Shown here in pieces: positions 1 to 10,688 of a stretch of 64,000 nt of DNA (positions are counted from its first letter, which is position 1; each line of letters begins with the position of its first letter). The notes under the pieces were generated by a model. The model saw only the letters and a program-made list of their open reading frames with translations. It ran no database searches and was not told where the DNA came from. Position numbers and translations under genes: made by a program. Location: NCBI GenBank assembly GCA_000328365.1, contig KB301107.1:159750-223749 (forward strand). Reading direction: 5' to 3'. Source of the DNA: Capitella teleta (Eukaryota; Annelida; Polychaeta; Capitellidae).

Positions 1-1090
1 AACATACCCACTTAATTGTGACACCTCACATAGCACAAAAGAAACACATGCATTCATCAATGTAGCTCACATAATTATAATGAGCTCATTTTGAACCAAA
101 CAACCTTTGACTGAAATCAGTCAACTTAACTTTGACAGCATGTTTAGAGAAAATGTCTGCAACATCACATTCAGTTGGAACATAGCCAAGCAGAAGTCTA
201 CCACTTCTCACTTCAGCTCTTATGAAATTATATTTCAACGCAATTTGCTTTGTCCTCAGTCGCCCGATCCTTTGTCAGAGCAATCGTTCCATGATTATCA
301 TCCAACAAACAGAAATCCTCATTAGTGTTACGAACATCAAAATCATCAACTAACTGATTAAAAAATAATGCTTCTTGAACAGCAGAACATAATGCAACAT
401 ATCCAGCCTCACAAGTAGGTAAAGCAATACAGCCCTGCCTTCTGATTTCCACGAAATCGATGGTTTCTTTGTCTCTTTCAGAGTAAAACCAAGTGTGATT
501 TTCCGATCGCACAAATTGCCCAATCAGAATCAGCGTATCAAAACAACTTCAAATCCTTTTCTGGTTTCTCAAAACATAATTTAGTGCCTGAAGACCCCCC
601 TGGGATAACGAAATACATGCTTTATACAAACAATCTGCTCATCAGTGGGCTTTGACAAATATTGAGACAATCTGCCCACAACAAAAACTAAGCCTGGTCT
701 TGTGCACAAAATCTAAACTGCCAATCATCTTTCGGTATAATAAACAATCATCATTAACAGGAACATCATCAGAAACAAGGTGTTGACCTGGCTTTACAAT
801 CACTCATCTGAAATCTCGACTGAAGACTTGAATGAAGACTTGCTCAAGGCAAGGCGTCTGATCAAGATCTTCCCATCACAGAATGTAAATTGAATTCCCC
901 GAAATTTTGACATTTTCCCAAAATCTGTCATCTTGAACCTTGCATTCAGAGCAGCTTTACAACATTAAAATAACTCAATTCACTTGACGCAATCAAAATA
1001 TCATCAACCCATATCAACCAAAATAATAACAAATGATTTTCGCTCACTCTTTGTAAAGGCATATTAAACGGTTTGCTGATGAGTGAAATG
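1..1090 (-). mobile_element. Ty1/copia-type LTR retrotransposon fossil (pol part)
   Basis: Read on the minus strand, this stretch resembles the end of a Ty1/copia polyprotein: the reverse transcriptase catalytic region, its C-terminal part and then the RNase H region. These three parts occur in the expected order. The copy is broken, with several lesions, and runs off the left edge of the window. I see no LTR inside the window, so element ends and target duplication cannot be judged. The degree of decay suggests an old insertion. Family assignment is from remembered motif resemblance, not a search. Confidence 0.7.
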
Positions 1091-1849
1091 TTTGCAGTTG
1101 GTTATTCCAATTTCGTTCATTTCTAGTTTTCACAAGTAATCGTTCGTGGAAGTCACGTGATATCTTAAGATAAATAATGCTTCTTACGTCTACACGGGGT
1201 TATATTACATGGGTGAAGTGTATTTTGGGTTGGCAGATGGCGAGTTTTCGTTTTTTTTATCGCATTCGTACGCGCAGAAAACTTGCCATATGCCCTCGAG
1301 GCACGACCCACTCATGCTTCATCATACGTTTATCGATATAGGGTTAAGGGTTGAAATTAAAAAATCTCATTGAGACATGGCTCAATGGATATTTTTAGCT
1401 TTCACTTCATTTTTCTCACATACATGTATTCCATTTCGAGCTGCTTAATTTAAATGTTCTACTTTTTATAGTAAACCCGATGAGAAATACTTTATGTATC
1501 TATGTGCTGCTTGTAGGCCTACTCGATCGTACCCGAATAATGACCGTAATTGTGCCCCTATTGACCCCTATTGTGGTTTCCTGTGTCAGCTCGAGGATTC
1601 CTTAAACCACTCTCACATATCTTCGGGTGAAGTCATATGTTACGTAATCAGGTTTGGGGCATCAAAATTTTACGGAATTCCACAATTTTTCTTTGTCCAC
1701 TATTAGATGTTTGGGTGATGCGTGTCTTAATGGCCTATTTTCAAGCAACGGGCATCATAGATTTACTAGAATGGCTGTGCCATATTAAAGCTACTCACGA
1801 TAACTTGTAATCTAAGAGGAATAAATAACATTTCGAGCATATCGAGTTT
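1091..1849. other. Non-coding stretch, no recognised feature
   Basis: AT-rich intergenic DNA downstream of aminopeptidase gene A. The few open frames are short and look like nothing I recognise. No RNA gene or repeat from elsewhere in the window was noticed here. Confidence 0.5.
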
Positions 1850-2200
1850 TAATTGGGCTGTTCTGAGGGCGTAGCATCGACATTCAACAAAATGTCCCCC
1901 ATAAATCTGGCTTCAATAGCCCATTTTGTCACGATTCTTATTAGCTGTCTGCGCACGCTTTCAACCTGCAACGCAATAACATACCTGCATTTATTAGCAG
2001 TCTTCATAATAGGTCACACTATTGAGTTGAAATAACATTGACATTTAAGTCAAATTTAAGCAGTGCTGTTTCGGAGAGCTGTGTTGGTCGTGAAACAATG
2101 ATGTAAGATGCTGTTATGCCCGACTTCAGCTATAAGTTTCGGCAGAAAGGCATAGTGTCCGATCGCGTGACTCCTATAGACAATCTTGTTACTCCTTAAT
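1850..2200. repeat. Interspersed repeat R3, uninterrupted copy
   Basis: About 250-350 bp that align with two separated blocks at 32908-33058 and 34558-34690. Shared landmarks are a cttattagc...gcgcacgctttcaa segment, a gagttga(a/c)...acattgac segment, and then a 'gatgt(a/g)aga...ctgttatgcccg' segment. Here the blocks are contiguous, while in the other copy a LINE sits between them, so this copy shows the arrangement before insertion. No coding capacity and no clear terminal repeats were seen; the class of the element is unknown. Confidence 0.55.
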
Positions 2201-2355
2201 ATTTCTATGACGGGCATACAATTCCGATTGAGCAATTTGCACCCCTTATAGTCAGTTTGGTTTTGGAAACTTTATCTCCGTACCCAAAGAAAATTGCTCT
2301 GAAATCCCACGTTAATGACATTCAAACAATTCACAACGAAGAACTCGATGCGCAT

Positions 2356-2361
2356 TTTATT
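2356..2361 (-). promoter_or_regulatory. Poly(A) signal AATAAA overlapping the stop codon of gene A
   Basis: AATAAA on the minus strand starts with the last base of the TGA stop (2361-2363), giving TGAATAAAATGC. Cleavage normally falls 10-30 nt downstream, so the 3' UTR should be only a few tens of bases. Confidence 0.7.
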
Positions 2362-5300
2362 CAAACTGAGCTGAGCCAATCATGCAGCTCATCCAGATTG
2401 CGATCCACCCACTTCCGGTTTTCTGCCACAATGTCGGAAGCCCTGCTCATGATTTCCTCTTCCTCGGAATCTTCTGGAGGATACCTTGCAGCAAACTCAG
2501 CAAACTGTCAAAATATTTGAAGGGCGGCAATCATTCAATTAGGTCAGCAAGTCATTAACCGACCGCCACGCTATCCACTTCGCTTGCAAACCCTTCCAAA
2601 ACTGTATAAAGAATCGATGCCCGACTAACTCTGGAAAATGCAGCGAAAAAAAAAAAAGAAAAAAAAAAGAAAAAAAACCCATTAGTTAACAGCTGTGACT
2701 CATTGTGAACTCTGACCCTGAAGGAACGACACCGGCAGTGTCCCAGTTCTGCATGAGATGATCCCAGACCACATCACGACCTGCAACAGAGCCAGCCAGT
2801 GACTGCATTGCACGCGTCAAATCAGCCTGCTCGATGAAGTCTTCTTCGAACAGATCATCTAAGTATCTGCATCACTCAGTCATTGATCGTGGAAACAATG
2901 TTGCATAATAGCTCACTTTTGGAGCACTTGAACATCTGCACTGCACGCCAGAGATTCCAGGAGAGTGCTTTTCTCAACACTATCGAAAGGTAAATGGGAG
3001 GTTCCAGCATCCTCCTTGTATCGATCGTAGATGGCCGTCCAGTCAGCCTCGTCTCCAGTTCTGACTGCCGTGCAGTAGAACGAGGGACGATGACCAACGA
3101 TGACTCTGGAAGCAGACGCGCGTGAAGAGAGACACGAAGGGAGGTTAAGAGAGACGTGCAACTCACGGGTTTTCATCAGCTGGCAGTTGCAACCACAGTT
3201 CAAACAGATCGGCGTTTGTCTCTAGACAATCAGCGTTGTCAAGTTTGCAAGCCAATCGCACAGCCAACTGTTGCAGTTCGCTTGAAAATTGAAATGCATA
3301 CATAAATATCTTCCATTAGAATGTCTTTCACAAGACTGACTTTTGATATGTCGGTTCTCTCCAGTCAATATCCCACTCTTTCAATTCATAAACAGGGCGG
3401 ATCAAACCTTCAATATATTCCTGAGAGGGGTTTACAACGGATCACAATGGGATTTTATTGCAGTTCCCTCATGTATTATGTCACCAAGAAAAATACTCAC
3501 TGAGAAGAGAGCTTCAGTTTCAGGGAATCTGCGAAGTAGTCTCTCGACGTACTGCGCATATGAGTCAAAAATCAGCCACGGAATTCCTTCGGTTTCAGCC
3601 TTCAAGAACTGACTGGTTTCGAAGGCATCGACTTCTGTCAGGATCTCAGCTCTGTTAGCGAATAAGGTTAGTTCACGGAGGGAAAAAGAGTGAGCTGACC
3701 TCGCAAATGTAAATATGTCCTCAATCAGGGCAGCACGCGTCTCCACGTCGAATACCTTTGAGAGGAAGCAATGACATTTACGAGCAACATAACATAGAAG
3801 ACAGCTTATACCTCGTGGTCATCCACCAGTTGTCGGTTGATGTTGGCCATATTCTGTGCGTCGTATTGCACTCGGTAAAAGAATCGTGTGCCTGGGTTCA
3901 CCAAGTACCACTCTGAGGCATTGGAGGGCATAGCGTCCTCGATAACGACTAAAGACATGAAAATTGCAGTGAGTGACTAAAGCAAAGGACCCTCTTACTG
4001 GCTGGAACTCTGTCCATCCATGCCACGAGCTTTGCATCAGGGTCATTATCATTTTCAGTCAACACAGAGACAGGCACATTCCACGAATAACTGAAATGTA
4101 AGGACCAAGTGTAAAACCATTTCTATCTCCACAAGCATTCACCCGAAATCTGAAGGTGGCCAATCCTCAGTGTTTGGGTTGAAGTGGCTCTGAAAGATAG
4201 TCAGATCTCCGGAATCGTAGTTGCGGATAGCCTGGACAAGAGGATAGCCAGACTGCAGTACCCAGGGGTCAAACTTGTTTTTGACGTCTAAAGGACTGCC
4301 ATCGGGGTTTGTGATCCCTTCCTGCGCTGCTTGCTATGGTCACAAATGTTGCGATGTACGTTTAAGTTATATAAAACCTTCACATACCGCAGTCAACATA
4401 GCCCACAGGTCGTCGGTTTCCGCATTTGAGAACTCAAAATTCTGGAGATACCTCTGGTAAATAGATCAGGGGAAGGTTTTTTACCATTGGATATTTCATG
4501 CACAATACCCGGATGCCTCTCCTGAAGACTTCAGGAGTAAGGATGGTCTCAATCATCCTCAACATAGAAGCCCCCTAAAGTGAATCAACACATGATGTGC
4601 TGGCTTATATGAAGTTAGCAGCCTACTTTAGCATAAGAGCTGGTGGTGAAAGCGGTCATGGACTCCCAAGGAGTTGTAACATCAGGCCGCACGGGTTGGA
4701 TGCTACTGCTCAAATCTGACACAAACATTCCTCTGACATCGCCTTGATAAACTATCTCATTCTGCATTTAAGGCTGAAATCAAACTCAAGGACAATTTCA
4801 CAAGAATTACGGACCGGTGGCCAATCAAGGGCCTCCAATGCTTTGGAATCGAAGAAGGAAGCGAAACCTTCGTTTAGCCAAGTGTTCGACCACCAGTCAC
4901 AAGTGACAAGATTGCCAAACCACTGAAAATATTTGATGAACCAATGGTATGGGAGAAATTCTGTGGCGTACGAAGTGAGCCAATTCGTGAGCAATGATGG
5001 ATGCAGTGCCTCTCCTGGTTCCACTGTTGTACCAGTTCTCATCCCAAAGGACAGTAGATTCCCCGTAGATAATGAGACCCCAATTCTCCATAGCACCGCC
5101 ATGAGAAGGAAGCAGCACGTGATCTAAGAGGAAGCACCATTTAGATTGATCTTATATCATAGCCGAGTTCTACTCACTGACGATGGGCATAACGTTGTGG
5201 TAGTTGGTGTAGGTTTCGAGCCATTCGGTTATTGGTCCAATGATTTGGTTGCCATAGGCAGCAGCTTCCAAGGCGTCATCTCTGACCCACAAACGAGACT

Positions 5301-7939
5301 GAAAGGAACGTTAGGTCAGCACTGTCTTTTGGTTTGTTGTATAATTATGCTAACGATAGTTCCTGTGGATGTCACGGTCTCCAGGTATCCGTAATCAACG
5401 ACAACAAATGCGAGTAGGTAGCACGACATGCGAGGAGTGGTGTCGAAATGATCCATAATCCAACCGTCTTCACTGTTAAGAAAATACAACATTAAAGAGG
5501 ATTTGGGTCACAACTCCACGAAGCAAGGATGTCTTACACTTCCTCAGAGTAAAGTAACGCTCCATTGCCAATTGCGTTGTAGGGCGACTTTCTTCCAATC
5601 GTGACATTGAACGTTGCTTTGAAAGATGGCTCATCAAAGACGGGGAAAACTCTTCTGGCATAAATTGTCTGAAGCTGGCTTCCGACGACATACCTGCACT
5701 CATAAAATGTTTATCAACACAAAGTTCACCCGTTAAGAGATGTATTGTGGCAGACCTTGTCTCGCCATTCTCTTCATACGTGTCCCAGTACAGGCCGTAG
5801 CGTCCAGCAGCTGTATTCATGTCTCCAAAGAAGGACATACTGAAGGCGTATGCTCTCCCAGCAACCAGATTATTGCTCAGGGTAATGACCAAAAAATCAA
5901 GGTCCGGTAGCACGCCCCAGCCAACAATAGACGGCGCGGGGTCAGTCAGATTAAACCCGATCAGACGCATGCTGCCCCCGACAAGGGTCAGTGAATCGTA
6001 GTTGAGAATAATTTGATTTGTTGCTTCCACAGCATGCATCAAGATGGTGACATGACCATTATGGACAAAAGGTAGTTGACTTGTGTAGATGTCAGGACGG
6101 ATTTCAAGATCATAGTGTACTGGTTCGATTGCGGTGGGCAGGCGACCATCTTCGAGGCTTTTGGGTGCTACGCCATTGTTGAACAGAGGGTTTGGATCTG
6201 GTAATGGACAATATTAACTGTAGACAAAGAACTAACTAATAGACAATAGTCACTCTGCTATAAAGTATGAACTAGATTGAAATTGTTTAGGTGACTTGAT
6301 TTAGGATAATTGCTTTTTATTATCTATCTGCTAATGTCCGTGGAGTGAAGACCCCAATGCTGAGGTCGCATGCAGTGCTTTTGTAATGAATGTAAATTTA
6401 ACGGAATTTTTCTTTGACTCTGCGTTGCTGCCAAACTGCACAAAATACTGGGTGTTGTGCGCGCCTGCCTAAGGTCCAATGTCTATGTAGGTATACAATA
6501 CTATACCTGCCGCCCCTACACTAGTGTGTGGCGCAGATCAACTCAATCTGGCCATATTTCTCAAGATCATCTCAGGTCACACCTCGATTGTCTGACCCCT
6601 CCTCCAATTTTATCAGCCATGAACTGCTTCACCCCATGTATATAAGCTCCGGGTATATTTATATGAATAACGCTATGCTACATAGACCGAATCTGGCACC
6701 CTTAAGATTCCCATTGTTATTGAGTTTGGTGGAGAACAAATATTTAATTTCTTTATGGGCGCTAATCTATCTATCTTGGGGCGAGGGTTAAAAAATACTG
6801 TACATAAGTGTATGCGTGAGCTGCGCATCTTGCTATAATATAATCTTAAGTCGTCAATGCCCTTGTCATATAGATTCGGGAAAACCTTTTGGTGAGCTCA
6901 TTGAATGTCAACACAAATGAAAATTCAAGTGTAAACCAAATTTCGGCAACAATACATAGATATGGTCATTTTGTTAAAGATCTATAGTATTTTACACAAA
7001 TAAGAAAGGAAATTTTAGGCCCTGGTTTGGGCACAGAACATAATTTATAATATTATATTGTCACTTTTGAGCCATTTGCGGCTACAAAATGCTTATTTAG
7101 TGAGTTAGAAGAATAATTAAAGAGTCTCCTGCTCCGCTCTCTCAGGAATGTTATGACGTCATAACACTCACCATAAACCCTAGGGTACTAAAGTTATTAT
7201 TGACGCACTCACAATTACATTTAATGTTGAACAATTCAATGAATTTATTCAATTGCGACTATAACACTTGTAACTCGCACTTGATCGAATAGAAATCGTA
7301 ACGCATAAACATAACGATTTTATCACTATGCAAAGAACACATGGAAATGAGGTAATATTGACTCGAATAATCGACCACACATTGACACATAAACTGACAA
7401 AAATTAGTATTTTGTGCAGTGTAATCTGCGCATGCGCCAACTCGATTGCCATGGAAACACACGTTTTTAAATTCATAGTCAATGGAAGATTCCGATTGAA
7501 ATAATTATGGTCGGCATCAGAAGGCTTATTTAATGAAATTTTTATTATTTATTATTATTATTATTATTACTCGCATTTTTTCTGTCTCTCTTCTCCGCTG
7601 CATATGGCGGCCTGGAAATGGCTTGGTTTGTCTGATATTAAATATATGCTCAATGCTTCTACAATCCTCAAAGCATTGAGAGACACACAGTCTTTTCACA
7701 TGAATTATGCAAACCATCAAATCCTGCTCAAGTAGAAGACCACACAAGCACGACGTCGATCAAACCGAATAATATGGAACCGCGTCTCATTTGCCCGCCC
7801 CCAAAAAGGGGCCGATTTTCCATTTTGTACAGCTGAGCCTTGTTTTTGGGTTACCTTGTTGAGGTTCTGGCACCGCCTCATCAGCAAGAGTTGCTCCCAG
7901 GAAACACAGAAGAAGAAGGAGGGATTCCCGTACCATCAT
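2361..7939 (-). CDS. Secreted M1-family zinc aminopeptidase (aminopeptidase N-like), paralog A
   Basis: Predicted to remove N-terminal residues from peptides in the extracellular or luminal space. Coding exons, 5' to 3': 7855-7939, 5756-6197, 5538-5693, 5355-5472, 5178-5298, 4972-5123, 4815-4922, 4627-4761, 4509-4574, 4388-4453, 4143-4333, 3999-4090, 3812-3948, 3700-3755, 3501-3651, 3341-3420, 3167-3280, 2917-3105, 2717-2866, 2564-2630, 2361-2504 (2820 nt, 939 aa). The N terminus [19 protein letters not shown] is a good signal peptide. Visible in order are the M1 N-terminal beta domain (about 29-250), GGAMEN at 316-321, the zinc site HELAH at 353-357 with Glu376, catalytic-type Tyr437, and the ERAP1-like helical C-terminal domain. 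The protein ends in ...WLSSV with no hydrophobic tail, so no GPI or membrane anchor. An in-frame upstream ATG at 7948 would add three residues; 7939 matches the start of paralog D. Intron 1 (1.66 kb) carries old repeats. All splice phases agree and no lesion is seen. Confidence 0.9.
6400..6485 (+). repeat. Degenerate copy of the tRNA-derived SINE (body segment)
   Basis: Lies in intron 1 of gene A. The segment with 'gactctgcgttgctgcc' and 'aactgca' followed by a 'gtgttgtgcgc' block matches the body of the better copies at 32620-32907, 44132-44466 and 59479-59811. The promoter-bearing head is too decayed to recognise. Confidence 0.45.
7421..7500 (+). repeat. Short repeat R1, copy in intron 1 of gene A
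   Basis: About 80 bp with close similarity to 20989-21069 in an intron of gene C: both begin gtaatctgcgcatgc, share ttgccatggaaacacacg and end in aatggaagatt(c/t). The surrounding intron sequence is not alike, so this is a dispersed element rather than part of the gene duplication. Type unknown. Confidence 0.6.
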
Positions 7940-8424
7940 GACCTCCATGTACAAGTATTTCTCCTGTGCTTCCTTTTGTAAATTTCTTTTTTAATGTGTT
8001 TGCCTTATCATGAAATTCTGTGGGAATATAGCACCTGTGATTCTAATTAGACTACGGTTCACTTATGACAAGTTCGCTTGCCCCTAATGACCATGTAATG
8101 GTAATATCAAATGTTAGTGTGATTTTATGGAATGGATAACCACTGATTTTAAGAGAAAAAAAGAAAAGAAAAAAAAGAAGAAGAGAAAAACAAGGATCGT
8201 TCAACGATTATAAAAAGTATAAAACACTTGATTGGGTAGCGTTAATCACCACTATCACCTTGATCTTTTAGATAATTAATTAAAACTCCGTAATAAGTAA
8301 AGTTTATATACTAGGAGTGTACTGTGTAACAGCATAACAGCTGATATATCGGGCTTTGAGTATATCGTAATTACTATTACGCTAGATTACACAAGAACAG
8401 TGCATCCCAGCGCAATAATAGTGA

Positions 8425-8960
8425 TAAATAATAATAATTTATTCATTTATATAGCGCAAAATGTTCAATTATAGAATAAAATTTCGATGTACTCAACATA
8501 AAAGAAATTACATGCAATAATATAAAAAAGATGCAAAAGGTTAAAAGAGTCATGAGTGCACAGTGCCATTACACATGGGAGAAAACCGTGGCAATAGCCT
8601 GTCCTCTTCCTGGTCGAAAAACTCACTGTTCCACCCGAGACGTAATATTTTCATACACAGAATGCTAAGATATGAATTAAAATATTAGGCTATGTAACAT
8701 TGACGAAACTTAAAAGTCTTTAATTTCTTCTTGAAGGACGACGATGATTGCGACACTCGTAACTCTCTTGGTAGAGATATGCGTTGCAGTATTATCTCGT
8801 CGCGCTGAATCGTTTTGGAAATTGTGCAACGGTTGGCACCCAACATGAGCCATTAACATTGATATCGGTAGAAGTGAATATTTTTGCTTTCCAACCTCCA
8901 AATTTCCCGTCTATAGTATAGCGCGTTCTATATTTAGGCCGAGAACTTTTCGAACAACAC
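8425..8960. repeat. Probable old interspersed repeat with an (AAT)n / TTTATATAGCGC end
   Basis: Starts with a short ATA/AAT run followed by a 'tttatatagcgc' motif, a signature common at the ends of retroposed elements in animals. The remainder is non-coding. A second AAT run followed by 'aatttatttcgcac' at 48540 has a comparable end. Family not identified. Confidence 0.3.
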
Positions 8961-8965
8961 TCGGC

Positions 8966-9024
8966 GTGATAAAAAAAAAAGAAGAAAAAAAAAAAAAAAA
9001 GAAAAAAAAAAAGAAGAAAAGAAG
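8966..9024 (+). repeat. Purine-only low-complexity tract
   Basis: About 55 bases made almost only of A with interspersed G (gaagaaaa type). It precedes the LINE fragment that follows. Similar A/G tracts lie at 2643-2678 and 8156-8190. Confidence 0.8.
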
Positions 9025-9035
9025 ACAGATATTAA

Positions 9036-9786
9036 GTTTAGTGGTGCGAAAAGTCAACTTGTCGCTTTTAATAAACAAGGGCTCATACCTACTACTATTT
9101 CATGCATGGGAGCGATTGTCCACTCGGTAGATAATGCCATCCACCTTGGTAATTCAGTTGGAATTAGTTCTGATTGTATTAGAGTTAAAAAATGTATTCG
9201 TGAAATGGTCATGCATTGTAATTCTTTATGTACATTATTTCCTTGTGTTGATATTGATCTCAAATATCCTCTTTTTAAAACATATTGTATGCCTTTATAC
9301 GGTTGCCAGTTGTGGCATTTAAATAGCTGAAATATCGAGAAGATTCATTTATGTTGGCGAAAGTGTTTACGCCGCCTTTTTAATCTTCCAAGACGGACGC
9401 ATTGCGATCTCATTCATATTATCTGTCAAGATGTTCCTTTCATTAATCAAATTTTGAACCGATTTGCTAAGTTTTTACAGGGCATTGTTAAAAGCGTTAA
9501 TATATTCACCCGTTCCTGTCTTTCCTCTGTTTTATCAGGAAGGCTATCTGTTTTTAGTTTCAATGTTTCTTGTTTATGTTCAAAGCTCGGGATACCAAAG
9601 TTTCGGATCCCCGAGTATAATTTTACCGCAAGAACGCGGCAATTATTTTTTGTAGATGACGCCATGCAAAGTATTGGTGGTGTCATCAGAGATTTAATCC
9701 GTTTGCGAGATAGCAACGGATTAATTAATAACCGTTGGACAACTTGTGAATTCACTATGTTTCTCGAGAAACTTTGTTGTAATTAA
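9036..9786 (+). mobile_element. Non-LTR retrotransposon fragment (C-terminal end of ORF2)
   Basis: The plus strand reads as the end of a LINE reverse-transcriptase protein: a 'VDNAIHLGNSVGI' block, a 'CMPLYGCQLWHL' block, a 'CWRKCLRRLFNLPRRTHCDL' block and a final 'RWTTCEFTMFLEKLCC' before the stop at about 9784. Blocks of this kind follow the RT catalytic core in LINE ORF2 proteins; the clade is not resolved. One in-frame stop near 9328 separates two open parts, and everything 5' of 9036 is missing, so the copy is truncated and inactive. It lies between genes A and B. Confidence 0.6.
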
Positions 9787-10682
9787 CATATTCTTCTTTT
9801 CATTTTATTCTACTTGTTGAATTTATTATTCTTTTGTTCGTTCTGTTCTTTTTTTTTTCTTTTCCCCTAAATGAAATGCATGGACCATATATATATATAT
9901 ATATATGTATATATTTCTATTTAGTTCCCACAGCATTGAATATTCACCCAAATAAGGTAAGAGAAACCCTGCGAAAAATGAAGCCATATTTTGTCAACAC
10001 CTTCAATTAGTTTTCACGTCTCGCCTCATATTATGATAATTATGATGCAATTGAGTATACTTAAATAGAATGCTTATGGAATGCGCATCTCGCGGTCACC
10101 CAAGCAGCACATTCTAATAATTTCAGGGGCAAATAAATCGTGTAACGTGTCAATTTTATATAGGGCTACACAATTTCTTCACGCCTGCCTACTTCCTGGT
10201 AAATTTGAGTGCTTTTAGTTGGCCGAAGTGATAGAGCAATAATTTCAGTTCAACCATAGATACAAGTCATCACTGCAAATGGGTCAAACCAATGTCATGA
10301 TGTAGCAAACCTTGTTATCTAATTCCTGTGCATACTGCTCCAAGACCTGAGAGACGCCAATTCATGATTTCAGTCTCCACTTTGGAAGTAGTTTCTCTGA
10401 TATAAACTCTGTATGTCTGTATCGTTTGAATAGTATAGCTAGATGGTCTCCTGTCTGACCTGTCACCATTCTTTGGCTACGCCACTTTGTCAATTTGGAT
10501 ATTTACCGACAGCTTGATTTACTGATTGGATCAGAACTATTCAGAAAGCATGACGGGAAGAAACATTTGGTTTCGACCCCAGAATATCAAAATGGCTCAG
10601 ATAGTCGTTATGCTTAATAGGTGGAATATTCCATTAGTCCGCGAAGTCCAAATACAAGCAAAGTAAATTAAACAATTTGGTT
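9787..10682. other. Intergenic, no gene seen (short TA microsatellite near 9888-9907)
   Basis: Non-coding sequence between the LINE fragment and the 3' end of gene B. A pyrimidine run (9840-9868) is followed by a short TA repeat. The rest shows no long open frame and no match to the other repeats in the window. Confidence 0.5.
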
Positions 10683-10688
10683 TTTATT
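10683..10688 (-). promoter_or_regulatory. Poly(A) signal AATAAA overlapping the stop codon of gene B
   Basis: The minus strand reads TGAATAAAAACC, so AATAAA begins on the final A of the TGA stop at 10688-10690. Same layout as in genes A, C and D. Confidence 0.7.
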
